Source: Asterella californica (taxonomy: Eukaryota > Streptophyta > Marchantiopsida > Marchantiales > Aytoniaceae). From it: a stretch of 64,000 bases of DNA. Where the stretch lies: positions 4,216,001-4,280,000 of the forward strand of contig JAYKYS010000015.1 in assembly GCA_036924285.1 (NCBI GenBank), in the 5' to 3' direction. How positions within the stretch are numbered: the stretch's first letter is position 1; each line of letters starts with the position of its first letter. A program made the translations under genes and the position numbers. The notes under the pieces are model-generated. The model did not search any database. It was not told where the DNA came from and saw nothing but the letters and a program-made list of their open reading frames with translations. Positions 22,601 through 34,029 of this stretch are shown piece after piece.

Positions 22601-23106
22601 CTGTCCGGATCGTGGGGATGAGTCTGTCTTCCGCGAGAAGAAGACTGGAGGAGTTCAATGTCTTTTTTCACTCGGAGATCCGGCCAGCTATGGAGTTGGT
22701 GGAGAAGAAAGCAATGGCTCAGGAGAAGCCACTACAGCCTGGATTCGGTCTACGCATCCTGATGCGGCAGGAAGAAGGCCAGAAGAAGGTAGAAGCGCTG
22801 GAAACCAACCTCCGCACCATGGAGAAGCTCGCAACGAAGTACAAGACGGAAGCAACCGCTTCTGCCAAGGAGTTAACGCAGCTGAGGAATAGCAACCAGG
22901 AGTTGCAGACGCGTTTACAATAGCGTGACCAAGAGGTTCTGCGGGTTAGAGGTAAGATCACCACCCTTGTAGAGGAGAAGACAATGTGGAAGACACTGCA
23001 GGAAGCCGTAGAAGCGCAAGCTGCAGAGAGAAGCAGCAGAAGCTCACACGTAGGGATTGCTAGCACAAATGGTGGAAGCACTTCGCAAGAAGTTCAACTT
23101 CACCGC
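22600..23106 (+). pseudogene. Inverted LTR ORF fragment of family A
   Basis: Encodes the central coiled coil of the LTR protein on the + strand (SLSSARRRLEEF, MELVEKKAMAQEKPLQPGFG, KLATKYKTEA), opposite to the fragment just to its left. A stop at 22921-22923 and a deletion near 23025 break it. It ends at 23106 where a family-G-like LTR starts. This head-to-head arrangement needs an inversion or two independent insertions. Confidence 0.75.
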
Positions 23107-24175
23107 TGTCGTGATGTGAATCATTTCACATAGTGAATGATTCACCTCTCTGCTATGAGTTAATGTCTCTGAGTGAAGTTAAGACGTCAGAGAAGTCGAT
23201 TCTGGAGGCTGTGGACGTTGGCGACTATGGGTTACGCTTCTACTCTGACACTTGGGAATTAGTAGCGGTAGAAGTTAGCTTAGTGTTACTCCTAGTCCTT
23301 CATGCATATATTAACACCGTTGTGTTATACGCTTGAAGTCCTAGTAGGCTGATAGTACGCTAGTTATCTTGTTCAAGCATTTGTGCGCTTGTGCAAGTGA
23401 CTTCTTACTTGTCTATGATGTTCAATGTACATAACTTAGGGTTTCCATGCTGATAGGGGTTTAAGCTCATGGGGTTGTACTTACGTGTTGCCCATGCACG
23501 CTTTCTAGCTGGTGTAAGTTTACTTTCAGGGTTGCGTGTCATTTTAGGTTGTTTAAGATTTATGCTGGCACTTTAGGGGACTTGATGTGGTAGCCTATGA
23601 GTGGAATTAAATAACCACATGGTTTAAGGAACAAAAGGACAACCAAGTGGAGCTTTGAACTCCCATTGATCCATTTTTGTCTTTTATAAAACTCTAAATT
23701 TAGAAATAGAGGTCTAAAGGAGAGTTCGAGCATTTGGTGAGGACACTGTGAAATCTGAGAGCACAAGAAGATAGAGCTCGTTGTGCCAAGCACTGTCAAT
23801 GAAATTTTTGATCGATTTGGATCAATAAACAAAGAGTTATGCCAATTTGAAGTTCGAGTTGAGTCAGAATTGCATCACTTTTGTTGGATTTGGGGTTTTC
23901 AATGTCAATTGCAGCAGAATCGAGGAAACCGCTTCAAACCTTCGTGGTTGAGTTCACGATCAGCGGGGCTACGACTGTCCAAAAAGTTTCAAGTCATTTG
24001 AGTGAATGAGTAATTCAGGACGGCCACTGAAGCAGAGGGGGTCTGAAAAGCTCTCAATCTAGAGCAGCAACTTCAGAGAACGAGATTTGGAGAACGGTGT
24101 ACAATCAGGAGTCCTAACTTCACAGGGGTGTTCAGCATCCTGTAGACTCCAATTAGGAGAACAGAGGTTTTCCTG
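23107..24175 (+). repeat. Family-G-like LTR, diverged and truncated
   Basis: Starts TGTCGTGATG, and from about 23200 follows the reverse complement of the family G LTR with many substitutions (for example the ACTTCTTACTTGTCTATGA region near 23400). Similarity stops near 24165, after which gag sequence follows directly. About the last 480 bp of the LTR, the leader and early gag are therefore missing. It is much older than the copy at 691-8004. Confidence 0.8.
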
Positions 24176-25128
24176 CAAGCTACCGATGATGTTATGGCAG
24201 ATAGATTATGCTTCATGTTAGCAGATGGATCGGCTGAAGGACGTGTTACTATGGATTGGGGGAGAGTTGAGGATGTTGTGGCTGTACTGACGAGGCAGAG
24301 GAGGGGAAGAGTGGTTGTGGGAGGACGTTCGCTTGCAGAAGTGGTGATTCAATCTTATGCTGCTCCTCAAGTACAGCAGCCTTTGGCTCCTGCTCCCAGA
24401 CATGTTGTCCCGATTGCAGTTCCTTTGATGTCAGTTGTGCCAGCTCATGCACAAAGGGCACCTGTTCAGAGACATGTGGAGAACCATGGTCAGCAGAATC
24501 AGATTGAAGATCTTATTCGGCAGATGCGAGAGCTGAAGATAGAGCTAACTGAATTACAGAGAGAGTAGCCATCGGCGCCTGCTGCTGCACGTCTAGGAGG
24601 TGCTCCTGTTCGTAGATGTATTTGGTGTGACAGTCTTGATCATTTTCGAGGAGACCGTCAGGAGCTCATAGCTGCTTTGCGAGATGGTGTGATTCGCCAT
24701 CAGAACGGTAGGCTACACCTTTCTTCTACTTGAGAGCCGTTGAGCACGCAGTTTGGGCGAGGGAGCATGAGAAGTCTACCTCAGATTTGTTGCAGCTGCA
24801 ACGGCAACTACGTTGATGGCACCATTGGTAAATTCTGATGTATATGCTGGGCATATTGAAGTCTCTTCTAGTCCTACATTGCTAGATAAGACTGCTGAGA
24901 AGAGTGTGGCTTCAGTTCCTTCTGAGATACTGAAGAGAGGAGCAGAGTCTATTCGTAGGGTCATAGGATAGAGAGATCTTGTAGACGCTGCTTCTATCAG
25001 AGCATTCTTGGATGTAGATAGACACGTTCATTGGCAAGATGCTTCTGTGGAGGAAAAGAGACGACGAGAGGCCTCTGAACTTGATACTGGAGTTCCTGAG
25101 GAGACTGGAGATAGACGGAGGGTCACAA
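24176..25128 (+). pseudogene. Gag remnant of family-G-like element
   Basis: A 124-residue frame (24194-24568) has MADRLCFMLADGSAEG, then RVEDVVAVLTRQRRGR, a Pro/Gln/Val-rich stretch and a short heptad-like run (IEDLIRQMRELKIELTEL). After a TAG, the next segment includes RRCIWCDSLDHFRGDR. This matches a CCHC zinc knuckle (C-x2-C-x4-H-x4-C) except that the last Cys is Arg. Further decayed coding runs to about 25120. This is plausibly the gag region missing from the complete family G element. Gag would form the particle and bind RNA. Confidence 0.65.
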
Positions 25129-25129
25129 G

Positions 25130-25480
25130 CCAACATCTTTGGCGAGCATCATACAAGTGTAAGATTGGTCTTCTCCGCAAGACCATTAGCATTTGGTTTG
25201 TATGAGGTCGTTACTCGTGGCTTGATAGAAAAGTGTTGTAGCATAGCAGTAGTCATGCTCCCTACAAACTCTCCTCCTCTATCTGAGACCAACTCTAACG
25301 GACATCCAAATGTTATGATGCTCTCCCATAGGAATCTACCGACTTCCGTTTCATTAGTCTCCTTCAAAGATCTAGCCTCTACTCACTTGGTACAATAGTC
25401 AGTAGCGACTACAATGTATCTATTGCCTCGAGGTGTCTTATTAAGAGGACCTTAGGTGCAAGTTAAAGATTCTTGTTTAC
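25130..25480 (-). pseudogene. Ty3/gypsy integrase core fragment
   Basis: On the - strand it encodes RYIVVATDYCTK, then ETEVGRFLWESIITFGCP, LELVSDRGGEF (second catalytic Asp) and YKPNANGLAEKTN (catalytic Glu). A stop falls between TDYCTK and VEARS. Both edges are abrupt. The sequence is closer in style to common plant gypsy integrases than to families A or G here, so it is probably a scrap of a fourth lineage. Confidence 0.85.
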
Positions 25481-26707
25481 TCCTGATCACCTTACTTCGT
25501 AGTATCAATGACACTTGCAACTAAAAATCCTATTTTCATCATTTATACATGTCATTTTTCACCATTATATCACTAAACCTCAAAAGATTGATAATAAGTG
25601 ATACTTGGACACTTTACATTGGCAAGGTTTTCGAAGAGTATCATCCATCTTTAACTATATCGGTTTACATCTCCTCGATAGTTAAAGCTAGGTTCTGCAA
25701 CTTTTTGTAGTTTGGGAAGTTAAATTAAAGAGGATGCAACATATGATAAATGGTTGAATGTGAAGATAGTCATAGTTGAATGTAAAGTATTCCATTGTCC
25801 CCATACATAGAGATTATAATAACATATATTGGAATTTGGTTCGAATCTTCCGATATTCATTTTATCGGATAGTGTCATACACGTAGCTACACAACATACA
25901 TTACCGTCAAACCAAACTACACATAAATGTAATATACATATGATGTCATATATGTGCACAAGTGTATCACAATATATATATGAGACCTAATCTGCTAACT
26001 ACTCGAACTGCTACACATAATGTAACAGCAGCAAGAGAGATGTTCATCTATGAAACGAAATCTGCATTAATCTCATGAAGTGGTTACCAATAATCTTGTC
26101 CTTGTTATGAATTGAATACGAATTAGTAAATAAGAAGAAGAAAGAAAAATTATCTTTTCCCCTAGCAATAGAAACGACGTTCGTTTTTTTTGCCAGCAAG
26201 CACAGCAGATGAAACTTGTTCTTCACAAAAATATAACTGAAAGCAGTAACCTCACCTGAAATCTTTCACCTTTCCACATTTGGTTTTGTAACGGCAGTGG
26301 GAAAACCATCCGGGCTTTCAGTAAAAAGAAAAATAAATAAAATCTGGGCTTTCACTTTTCAGTAAAATTGGAGTCTTCTCCACTTTCTCCAAGACACTGA
26401 CCTTCTTGGGGTTGAATTCCGGGAATGGGGACTTTGAGAATCGTGTCTCTTTCTTTCCCCGTTCTATAAGTCGGGTGTGAAAGTTCTGTTAGTCTCCAGT
26501 AAACTATACAAAAGTTTACTTATAAAGTTTCCGAGTACAGTAGAAGGTAGGAATAAGGGAATGCGGGACCACAACCACAGCCTCAGCAGGCAACGAAACT
26601 CGGCGTCTATTGGAAAGGACAAACGTAACAGTTACCATAGTCGGGCCAAAGGCGAGTTTCGAGTCTAACAGGACATACAAAATGGGGGCTTTCCTAGTAG
26701 AAAGACA
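25481..26707. other. Intergenic, no gene recognised
   Basis: AT-rich sequence marking the transition out of the left retroelement block. Frames are short and unconvincing, and no repeat ends or RNA motifs were recognised. Confidence 0.6.
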
Positions 26708-26788
26708 TGTCAACAGTGGGATTCGAACCCACGCCCTTTCGGACCAGTACCTGAAACTGGCGCCTTAGACCAACTCGGCCATATTGAC
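26708..26788 (-). tRNA. tRNA-Leu (CAG anticodon)
   Basis: On the - strand an 81-nt cloverleaf including the discriminator base can be drawn. The acceptor stem GTCAATA pairs with TGTTGAC with one G-T wobble. The D arm is GGCCGAGTTGGTCTAAGGC. The anticodon stem CCAGT/ACTGG closes the loop TTCAGGT with anticodon CAG. A long class-II variable arm (TCCGAAAGGGCGT) follows, as expected for Leu. The T arm is GTGGG-TTCGAAT-CCCAC with discriminator A. No intron and no encoded CCA, so it is a nuclear gene. The internal A and B boxes are intact and it looks functional. Confidence 0.95.
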
Positions 26789-28341
26789 TCGATGCTGTAG
26801 AGCTTGATCAAAACATAAATATACTAAGAGGACACCTGGACTTGTCTTCACTGCTAGAAGGCAGTTACAAACTTGTACTCGGGTTACTTCCGATTGGCCT
26901 TAGAGGAACGTGGTTAATTATGTACTATATAAAAGAGGTTGATCTGGACTTTGCGGTTCAGCACTACACTGCAAGTCTCTAAGCTTCATTTGCGACATTG
27001 GATACTTTTGTCGTCTCTTTGGTTTTATAAGAATAGTTTCTTTAAACAGTTGTTACATATTTCTAAAATTCCACAATATCATGTTATATGATTTTACAAC
27101 TAATTGCATTTTTATCCATTATATTTTAGAAAGTCTAATTGTATGAACTTACGGCTGATTATTCTTACCCATTTTTCAAAAATACATCCAGACACTATAT
27201 TTTAGCATATAATTTCTCATATGTGTGGTAAGAGTCCATGAAATTGAAAAAAGAATAATGTTCTCCTTCCAGTAGAAAAAGTTCCGTCCTTATTATTGCA
27301 AACAAAAAGTATATCATGTCTACAGAAATATATTTCCTTGTACATGATTTGGGAACTCAATGACTCAAGGATTTGGAGTAAAGGAGATTCTACTTCATAT
27401 TCGTTGTTTATGCATATCTTTCATACCTTTTAATTTATACGTTTCATATATATAGTTCCTTTTTACATAAGTCTTATTGCACCACATGCATTGTATTTAG
27501 AACACGTGTCCAGTATATTGGTCACTTATGAGTAAATCCTCGAACGACTTATGAGACAATACAATATAATTATTATTACTATTGTTCACACATTTTGGTT
27601 TCATTGTTCCTCCTGTTATATTTGGTTTTACGGAAATGTTTACCGATAATAACTGTCAACAACTACGTATGGGTAGTAAAGACTTACTAGTTATAAACTA
27701 ATATAAAGCTTAATTATAAGTTCAGTCTATAGACTTGTTTGGTGCATGAGATTTAATTGTAGCACATGTATTGTGTCCAAAATTCCAAATATTATTTGTA
27801 CGTTATGGGTACATCCTCGATCAGCTAAGAGATAGTATTACTAGAGAAACATTAATATTCGGATTACATGCTTTAGTCGTTATTTCTCTCCAACCACATT
27901 TTGCTCTAACGGGCACACACATAAACGTTTTAGCCGAGAAAGAAAGAAAGCCAAGAAAAAAAGGTACCAATTCTTAACAAAAACCTTATGATACAGATTT
28001 GAATATATAAAAGATAAATTCTTATGACTATCAAGGATGTACAGAAAAGACTCGTTAGTTGTAAAGTTCGATCATATACTATGCTTATTTACCTTTTAAT
28101 GTCTAGTTGGTAACAAGCTACATCACTTGTAGTTTCAGTAGCGTTTGTGTTTGCGCTTGCTCTATAGGTTATGTCTGGATCTGGTCTAAACTCTCGATTT
28201 GTTACCATTTAACATCTACACAAATTTATGATTTTTTCAGATTGGTTTTAGCCTAGAATTTCTATAGAACAATTATATATTTTCTCAAGGAGATGTGTAT
28301 ATACTCATCCCATGTACACTTAGAAGGCAGGAGAGCTTTTG

Positions 28342-28392
28342 ATTAATTTATTCTCTAACCCTTCCGGCCAGAAGGGTTTGAAATAAATTAAT
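28342..28392. repeat. Short hairpin (miniature inverted repeat)
   Basis: Arms of about 21 nt (28342-28363 and 28372-28392) around the loop CCGGCCAG. The arms run from ATTAATTTATT to AACCCTT. A related hairpin is at 31281-31327. No flanking duplication was recognised. Confidence 0.65.
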
Positions 28393-28679
28393 GTGTAGAT
28401 GAATTGATGAATAATCCACAGCAGGGTCTCGCACTTAAACTTTCTTCACTGCGTGGGTATACTTTTCGCTTATGGCATATGTCTAGCTCTTTCCGTAACT
28501 CCAGGCAGTGTTATCGTTTAACAGTTAAAGAAAAAATGAACTTTTCATTACAACATAGTATAAAATTTCATCATAACACTTCTGATAGATAAGTTCTAAA
28601 AGTTCTCCCAATTGTAGGTAAGGTCTTGCACGTCGTTTGTCTCGCATGAGAGGAGCGAGTAGCTTTTCAGTAATCAAGA

Positions 28680-28992
28680 AATGATATACTGATATCAGTA
28701 AATAGTAATCAATGGTCATTGATTACCATTGTGTTTATAGTAATCGAAGTTAGATTACTATTTTCAATTATGATGTACTTATAGTAATCGACCTTGATTA
28801 TTATAACCACACAATAGTAATCAGCCTCTATTATTATAATTTTCTTTGATTTTTATGGTACAATATAGAAATCAATTTTAGATTACTAAAAAAATTTGAT
28901 TTTTTTTAAAAATATCCAGTAACTTGCTGATATCAAAAAATAATCTACTGATATCAGATAAAAATTCTCTTGATATCAGTATATCAGTAGCT
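28680..28992. repeat. Array of TAATC/GATTA inverted modules bounded by GATATC palindromes
   Basis: Several consecutive modules of the form AGTAATC-(spacer)-GATTA (near 28704, 28738, 28783 and 28814) lie between CTGATATCAG palindromes at the left (28689) and right (28947, with variants to 28986). The TACTGATATCAGTA palindrome at the left edge is perfect. The block would fold into serial stem-loops; it resembles a decayed foldback element. Confidence 0.6.
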
Positions 28993-31280
28993 GACGATTG
29001 ATGTTAGTCTCCCACCCTCGCATTAAAGTCTCATAACGGAAGACACTAGACTAAAACCGAATCCAAGAAAAACAGTCCGATGCTTGTAGAAGTGTTACAT
29101 GTATCTTGCATGACATATAATGAAGAAGCTGCTTTTAGTTTCTTAAATTCTTTACGAACACGCTTTTCTCATGTTTAGCTAACCGTAGTGAGAATTCCTT
29201 AATCATTTTTCTATTTTTAAGCATGCATAATCAGGTATTAATGCATGTTTAATTTGTGATTAAAATTTTTCTCTTCGTAGGATTATATCATAAATTAATA
29301 TGTGAAAATTTAAATATTTATTTTGCCCATGATAACTGTGTTTAAACTAGGAAAGTGATCATTTAACATACTTCACTTACAAGTTTTCTGATCGCAGCCG
29401 CCAAGTGTAACAAAGACAATCAAGTTAGAATGTATATTTTTAATTATATTAATTTAAATTAAAAAGATACATTTAAGAAAAAAATTCAGTTCTTCTTTCA
29501 AGACACCATAGCTCAACAGCAAACAGCCAATTCACTTTATTTTATCCATGTTACCACGCTTCTCCTCGGTCCACAGCATTTGAGTCTTGAGATGCACATG
29601 CTCATTTCTTCCAAAAGCATACTTCTTTGGACTAGCTGATTTTGACTCGTAGATATCCTTAGAGGCAACTTAAGCTCAATTAGGCAAACTAAACTATGCG
29701 GATATACAGAGTATTTGGTTCGAATGCTTGAGTCCGCAGAATCCCTACCCCAGAGATATTGTGACTGATTGATGATAAGAGAAACCATTGGACAATATAC
29801 TTAGTTCTTTTACACATCTACATCAAGTTATTAGTAATCGTGATCGTAAGTTTCCCTATATTAAAGATTTCGTCTACTTACTATCATTTGTTGTAAAATG
29901 TTGTTCTCTGTAAACCTTTTAGTTCAGTTTGACATTTTGTTATTAAATAACCATGCTCCGAAGAAAAAAGCAATTGACAAAGCATTATCAACCAATGACA
30001 TTGATTAGATAACCATGCTCCAAAGAAAATACTTTGAACAAAGCATTATTAACCAAACACATGTTATAAAATTGTACATCGATATTATGGGTGGTATTAG
30101 TCTTATCAAATATAGATCTTGAAGCACTTTGGAAAAGTAAGATATAATATGACATAATATCGAAATACAAAACAATTATGATAATCTTGATAAATGGATA
30201 GTTGTGAGACATACTTGATGTAACACATATGAAAAGATAATGAATCCGTACCATCAAATATTAGAGTTATAGACAGCTCACTCCTTGTGAAGTGCAAACG
30301 AAGCTACAGTGTTCTTCTTCGTTCTTTTGTTTGGCATAAACACTTTGTCAAAATACTACAGTTTTAAGATTTTGAGATAATCTGATATGACGGAAGAGTT
30401 GTATACTTAGATAGCCTTTCTACAGTTCATAATGCATCGGGATATTTTCTTTCCTATCACTTCAATAAAATGTTAATCTTTACCTTGGGTTATGTAACTT
30501 TATGGTTCGAGCTTGCTCCAGTCTTTTTTGGGGTGTCTTGTGAAGCTTTAGTGTGAGATTTTCGGAAGAAGTCGTGCTCTACCGTTCAGTTAAATGTAAG
30601 ACATGGGGGCGTATCTTTTCAGAAAATTATTAAACCACCTTGTCAATCAGTTTATTAAAAATAAAGTTAATTTGTAAAATTTAATTTTGTAGAGGGTATT
30701 TTTGAATTTTTCAAGAAAAAATGTAGCTAAATTTTTTTTAGAGAGCTATTTTATTCAAAATGTTTTATTGTATTAATAATTATGTGTGGAAAAAAATAAC
30801 TATATAAAAATATGCATTAACAAAGATCAAATTTTGAATGATATCCACAATTGACATGCTAATAACAGATATAGTGCACAACTACACATTTTCAAAATGT
30901 TTAATTCACTATCACTTTTAGTTATTTTGATATTTTAGAAAAGTAAAGGGCTTTTTCTTTCACAGTATCTTACACCCTTATCAAATATAGACAAATATCT
31001 AAGATCTAAAATGAAGTTGCATTCCCGAGAAGTCAGACCCTCAACGCTCATTTTCTCTAATCAGGCGTAGAATTTTAAGTTGGTCTAGCATACTAACGTT
31101 TTGAGGAATCTCAATCCCGAACTGAGATATATTCTGCTACGTAAGGGCATTTGGAACCACAATGGAGGTTTAAGAGAAAACTCAACTAAAAATGATATTG
31201 AAATAAGATTTAACCAAGTCTAACTTCCTTGCCTATTCACCTTTCTATCTTTGGGTGGAGGTGGCAAATATACAAAGGTC

Positions 31281-31327
31281 TAATTTATTACATAACTCCT
31301 TCGACGAAAAGGGTTAGATAATAAATT
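31281..31327. repeat. Second copy of the short hairpin family
   Basis: Imperfect arms 31281-31301 and 31309-31327 keep the AATTTATT...CTT / AAGGGTTAGATAATAAATT pattern of the hairpin at 28342-28392. Confidence 0.5.
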
Positions 31328-33632
31328 GATAAATAATTAATAAATTGATACACTAATAAATTATGTTTTTATTCTTTCTCAATTTCTCACATATATATAA
31401 TTCCTCAAGAGCATTAGTCCGCGCTTCCGTTATAGGTTAGGTATGAACACCTCGCAAGTCTAGGTGCACTTAATATTTAACATTTACAGCAAAATCTGAT
31501 TTCAGATTGGTACAGAATTCTTCTGATACCAGTTAATATTTCTTTTTCGATCTTAACAGAAAAGGACAAAAACATCCCAAAACGTCCCAGAAGTTCATGT
31601 TACATGCATATTAACCAAGATTGTGCTTTATAGTGTATCATTGAAATGATCAGCTGAAAGTGCAAAACGAGGATGGATTGTAATGATTTGTACTCGGTTC
31701 CACTTGACGAGGCAAAATGACGAATATTGAAAAATCTTCCAGGTTGTGCTTGAAGTTGCTGCACTCCGGTTTTGATTATTGCATATGTACTAGTTATATT
31801 ATAATCTATTCATTTTTTTTACAATGTAAAGTTCCATATATGTTTTAGTTAAGCTCGAAAATTTCTGAGAAAAGACTCTTCTTTAGAAAATTTTCTGGTT
31901 TAGATTTATAAGAAAACACATATCTTTTAGTACAAGAAAAGATATAAATATCGATCCGTATTGGTTTTCGTTTTCAAGACTAGCAGATGATTTGTCGGTA
32001 CGTGCTGATAAAAAGCCAGCTGTCTACAATTTCAAAACTCGAGACTTCCTGTTGATGTTCCCGAGTTCCAAGTAACCCCGGTTAACCTCGAACACTGCAC
32101 AGAAGTCGGGAGAGAAAACTGGTTCACATTTGCGTTACTCCGCTGTAACTTTTAGGAGACTGGTAGTCATTCGGAGATTTCATGCTGACGTGGTGGACGT
32201 GGAAAGAGGGAGAAGATATTACACAATGAGTTGAGACACGGAAGAGCGCTTGTGACTGTCATCAGAGAACTTCACCCTCTCCGATTCATCATCGGCCTAA
32301 GGGATTTATACTCAAACATCGAGGCTAAGTTTATGGTGACTAATTGAAGGATGACTGATCATAGATTGACTGGGAGAACATGATCTCTACGTTGATTTTG
32401 TTTTTCAGTATACTCGGCGTTATAACATGGACGAGACTAGACTGGAATCTGTCTATTCTTGATATCTCATGCCGTCTTTCTATCAGGAGAATGGTCCTGA
32501 TCCATGGACTTTGATACGTTTCTCGTTTGGGGAGCGAGGACCCGAGAAGTAGGTCCGACAACACTGGAAACCACTCGTTTTGTAATATTACATGGGTGTT
32601 TCTGCACAGCTGGGTCACTTCTGGTAACACAAATGAGTGTCATCATGCGATCGACAGCCTTATTAGCGAACCGAAGGTCTGATGGTAAAATAACTAAACC
32701 TCTATGTGCGAAAAGACGCAAGAAGAGGGGGCGAGGGAGTATGTGTTGCATTCTGAACGTTATGTTCTTCGCAACCACGTGTCAAGCACACACATGGTTT
32801 AGTTCACGTAGCATGCCGAAGAGCCCTGCGACGAGTCGTCTCCTGGAACATTCACACTACGGAACCGATACAGCCGCCTTGCAAATCCGGCCGAAACTGC
32901 TTTCGTCTCTTCACACAGATCTTAGCAGCCAAACAGAACATTCTCTTCTAGGTGTTTGCAGACTATGACGGCCATAGAAGATAATATAATCTTGGTTGGT
33001 TCGACTCCGCTCATTTTGCATCTGCTGGTGCTGCTGCTGCAACTTTCGTCCTCTCGGGGTTTACTCGACTAAGTTTGCGTTGCACTTCCGTGGCAGTGTT
33101 CACGAGAGCAAGGTATAGATATCAGCACGTTTTTGCAACTTTGTTTTGCTCAGCCTTTGGTCCTTACGTTTCTGATTTCGGGAGTGTGACTATCGCCTTC
33201 TAAAGGGTGGATTCACCTTGTTGTGGTGTTTCTTTCTCTCATCCTGCCTTCCCTCGCGTGTCATTATGGATGCATAATTCTCCTACGTAGAATCCGCTTG
33301 ATAGCACGTTGTACTCTTCGGATGCTGCAGCTCTTGTCTATACTTAAAAGAGTGTCCATTCTTTGATCCTGCATGAAGAGTTTCTGCTCTCATAGAGTAG
33401 ATAGATTTTGCCGCCCTACAGTGCGCGCCGACCTCCACTGCATGGTGACGGTGCGTAGATGCTGCTTTTAAGGCTACTCTTGGAATTATCCTTGCGTGGG
33501 GCTTATATGCCTTCTGAAGGTGGAGGCGATGTATGTTTTCTTTGATGATCGTTGCTGTAGCTGATGACCGGGTACGCACAATATCTCAGATAGGCAACCA
33601 CAAGCTACCTGGGAACTTACCTCGGAACTCAC

Positions 33633-33775
33633 GGGAGATCTATTTGCTTCGCATGCAGCTGGTCGCTTCGTCTGGGTTAGAGAAAGGTTTTGTGACCAGA
33701 ATTCCGGGAGATCTATTTGCTTCGCATGCAGCTGGTCGCTTCTTTGCTGGGTTAGAGAAAGGTTTTGTGACCAGA
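33633..33775 (+). repeat. 73-bp tandem duplication upstream of the reductase gene
   Basis: Two units (starts at 33633 and 33706) share GGGAGATCTATTTGCTTCGC at the left and GGTTTTGTGACCAGA at the right, with a small length difference in the middle. Shorter tandem duplications follow at about 33809-33841 (TTGGATATGCTGAA) and about 33899-33930 (TCAGAGTTTGCCTTCT). Confidence 0.85.
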
Positions 33776-34029
33776 TAAGTTGTCACTTTCAAGGAGGCGT
33801 CATGGTACAGTTGGATATGCTGAATTGGATATGCTGAATTGATCGAGGTCTTACATTGTCCACGAATTCCCACCTCGCGATCGAGCGGAACTATACATCC
33901 TCAGAGTTTGCCTTCTTCAGAGTTTGCCTTCTGAAACGGATGTGCGTGTGATTGTAATTCGTTACCGTGTTCAACTCTATTGATCATATATCGTGCCCAA
34001 ACTGTTTCCAGGTCTTGAAAAAGGCGTCA

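Larger units (their letters stand above)
26789..34029. other. AT-rich intergenic region with hairpin and palindrome repeats
   Basis: No protein gene was recognised. Frames such as 32504-32968 have no motif or splice support. Structures listed separately: a hairpin at 28342-28392, a palindrome array at 28680-28992, a related hairpin at 31281-31327, and tandem duplications at 33633-33925. The composition becomes more GC-rich from about 32.0 kb toward the reductase gene, which fits a promoter and 5' UTR. Confidence 0.55.

Noticed and set aside
32340..32968. Overlapping frames on both strands (154, 103 and 96 residues) as a gene.
   Set aside because: No recognisable motif, no splice signals and mutual antisense overlap; no evidence for a gene.
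33967..34029. An upstream start for the reductase adding 21 residues.
   Set aside because: The added segment has no family similarity and a probable splice acceptor (TTTCCAG) lies within it; the start at 34030 gives family-typical numbering of the catalytic residues.
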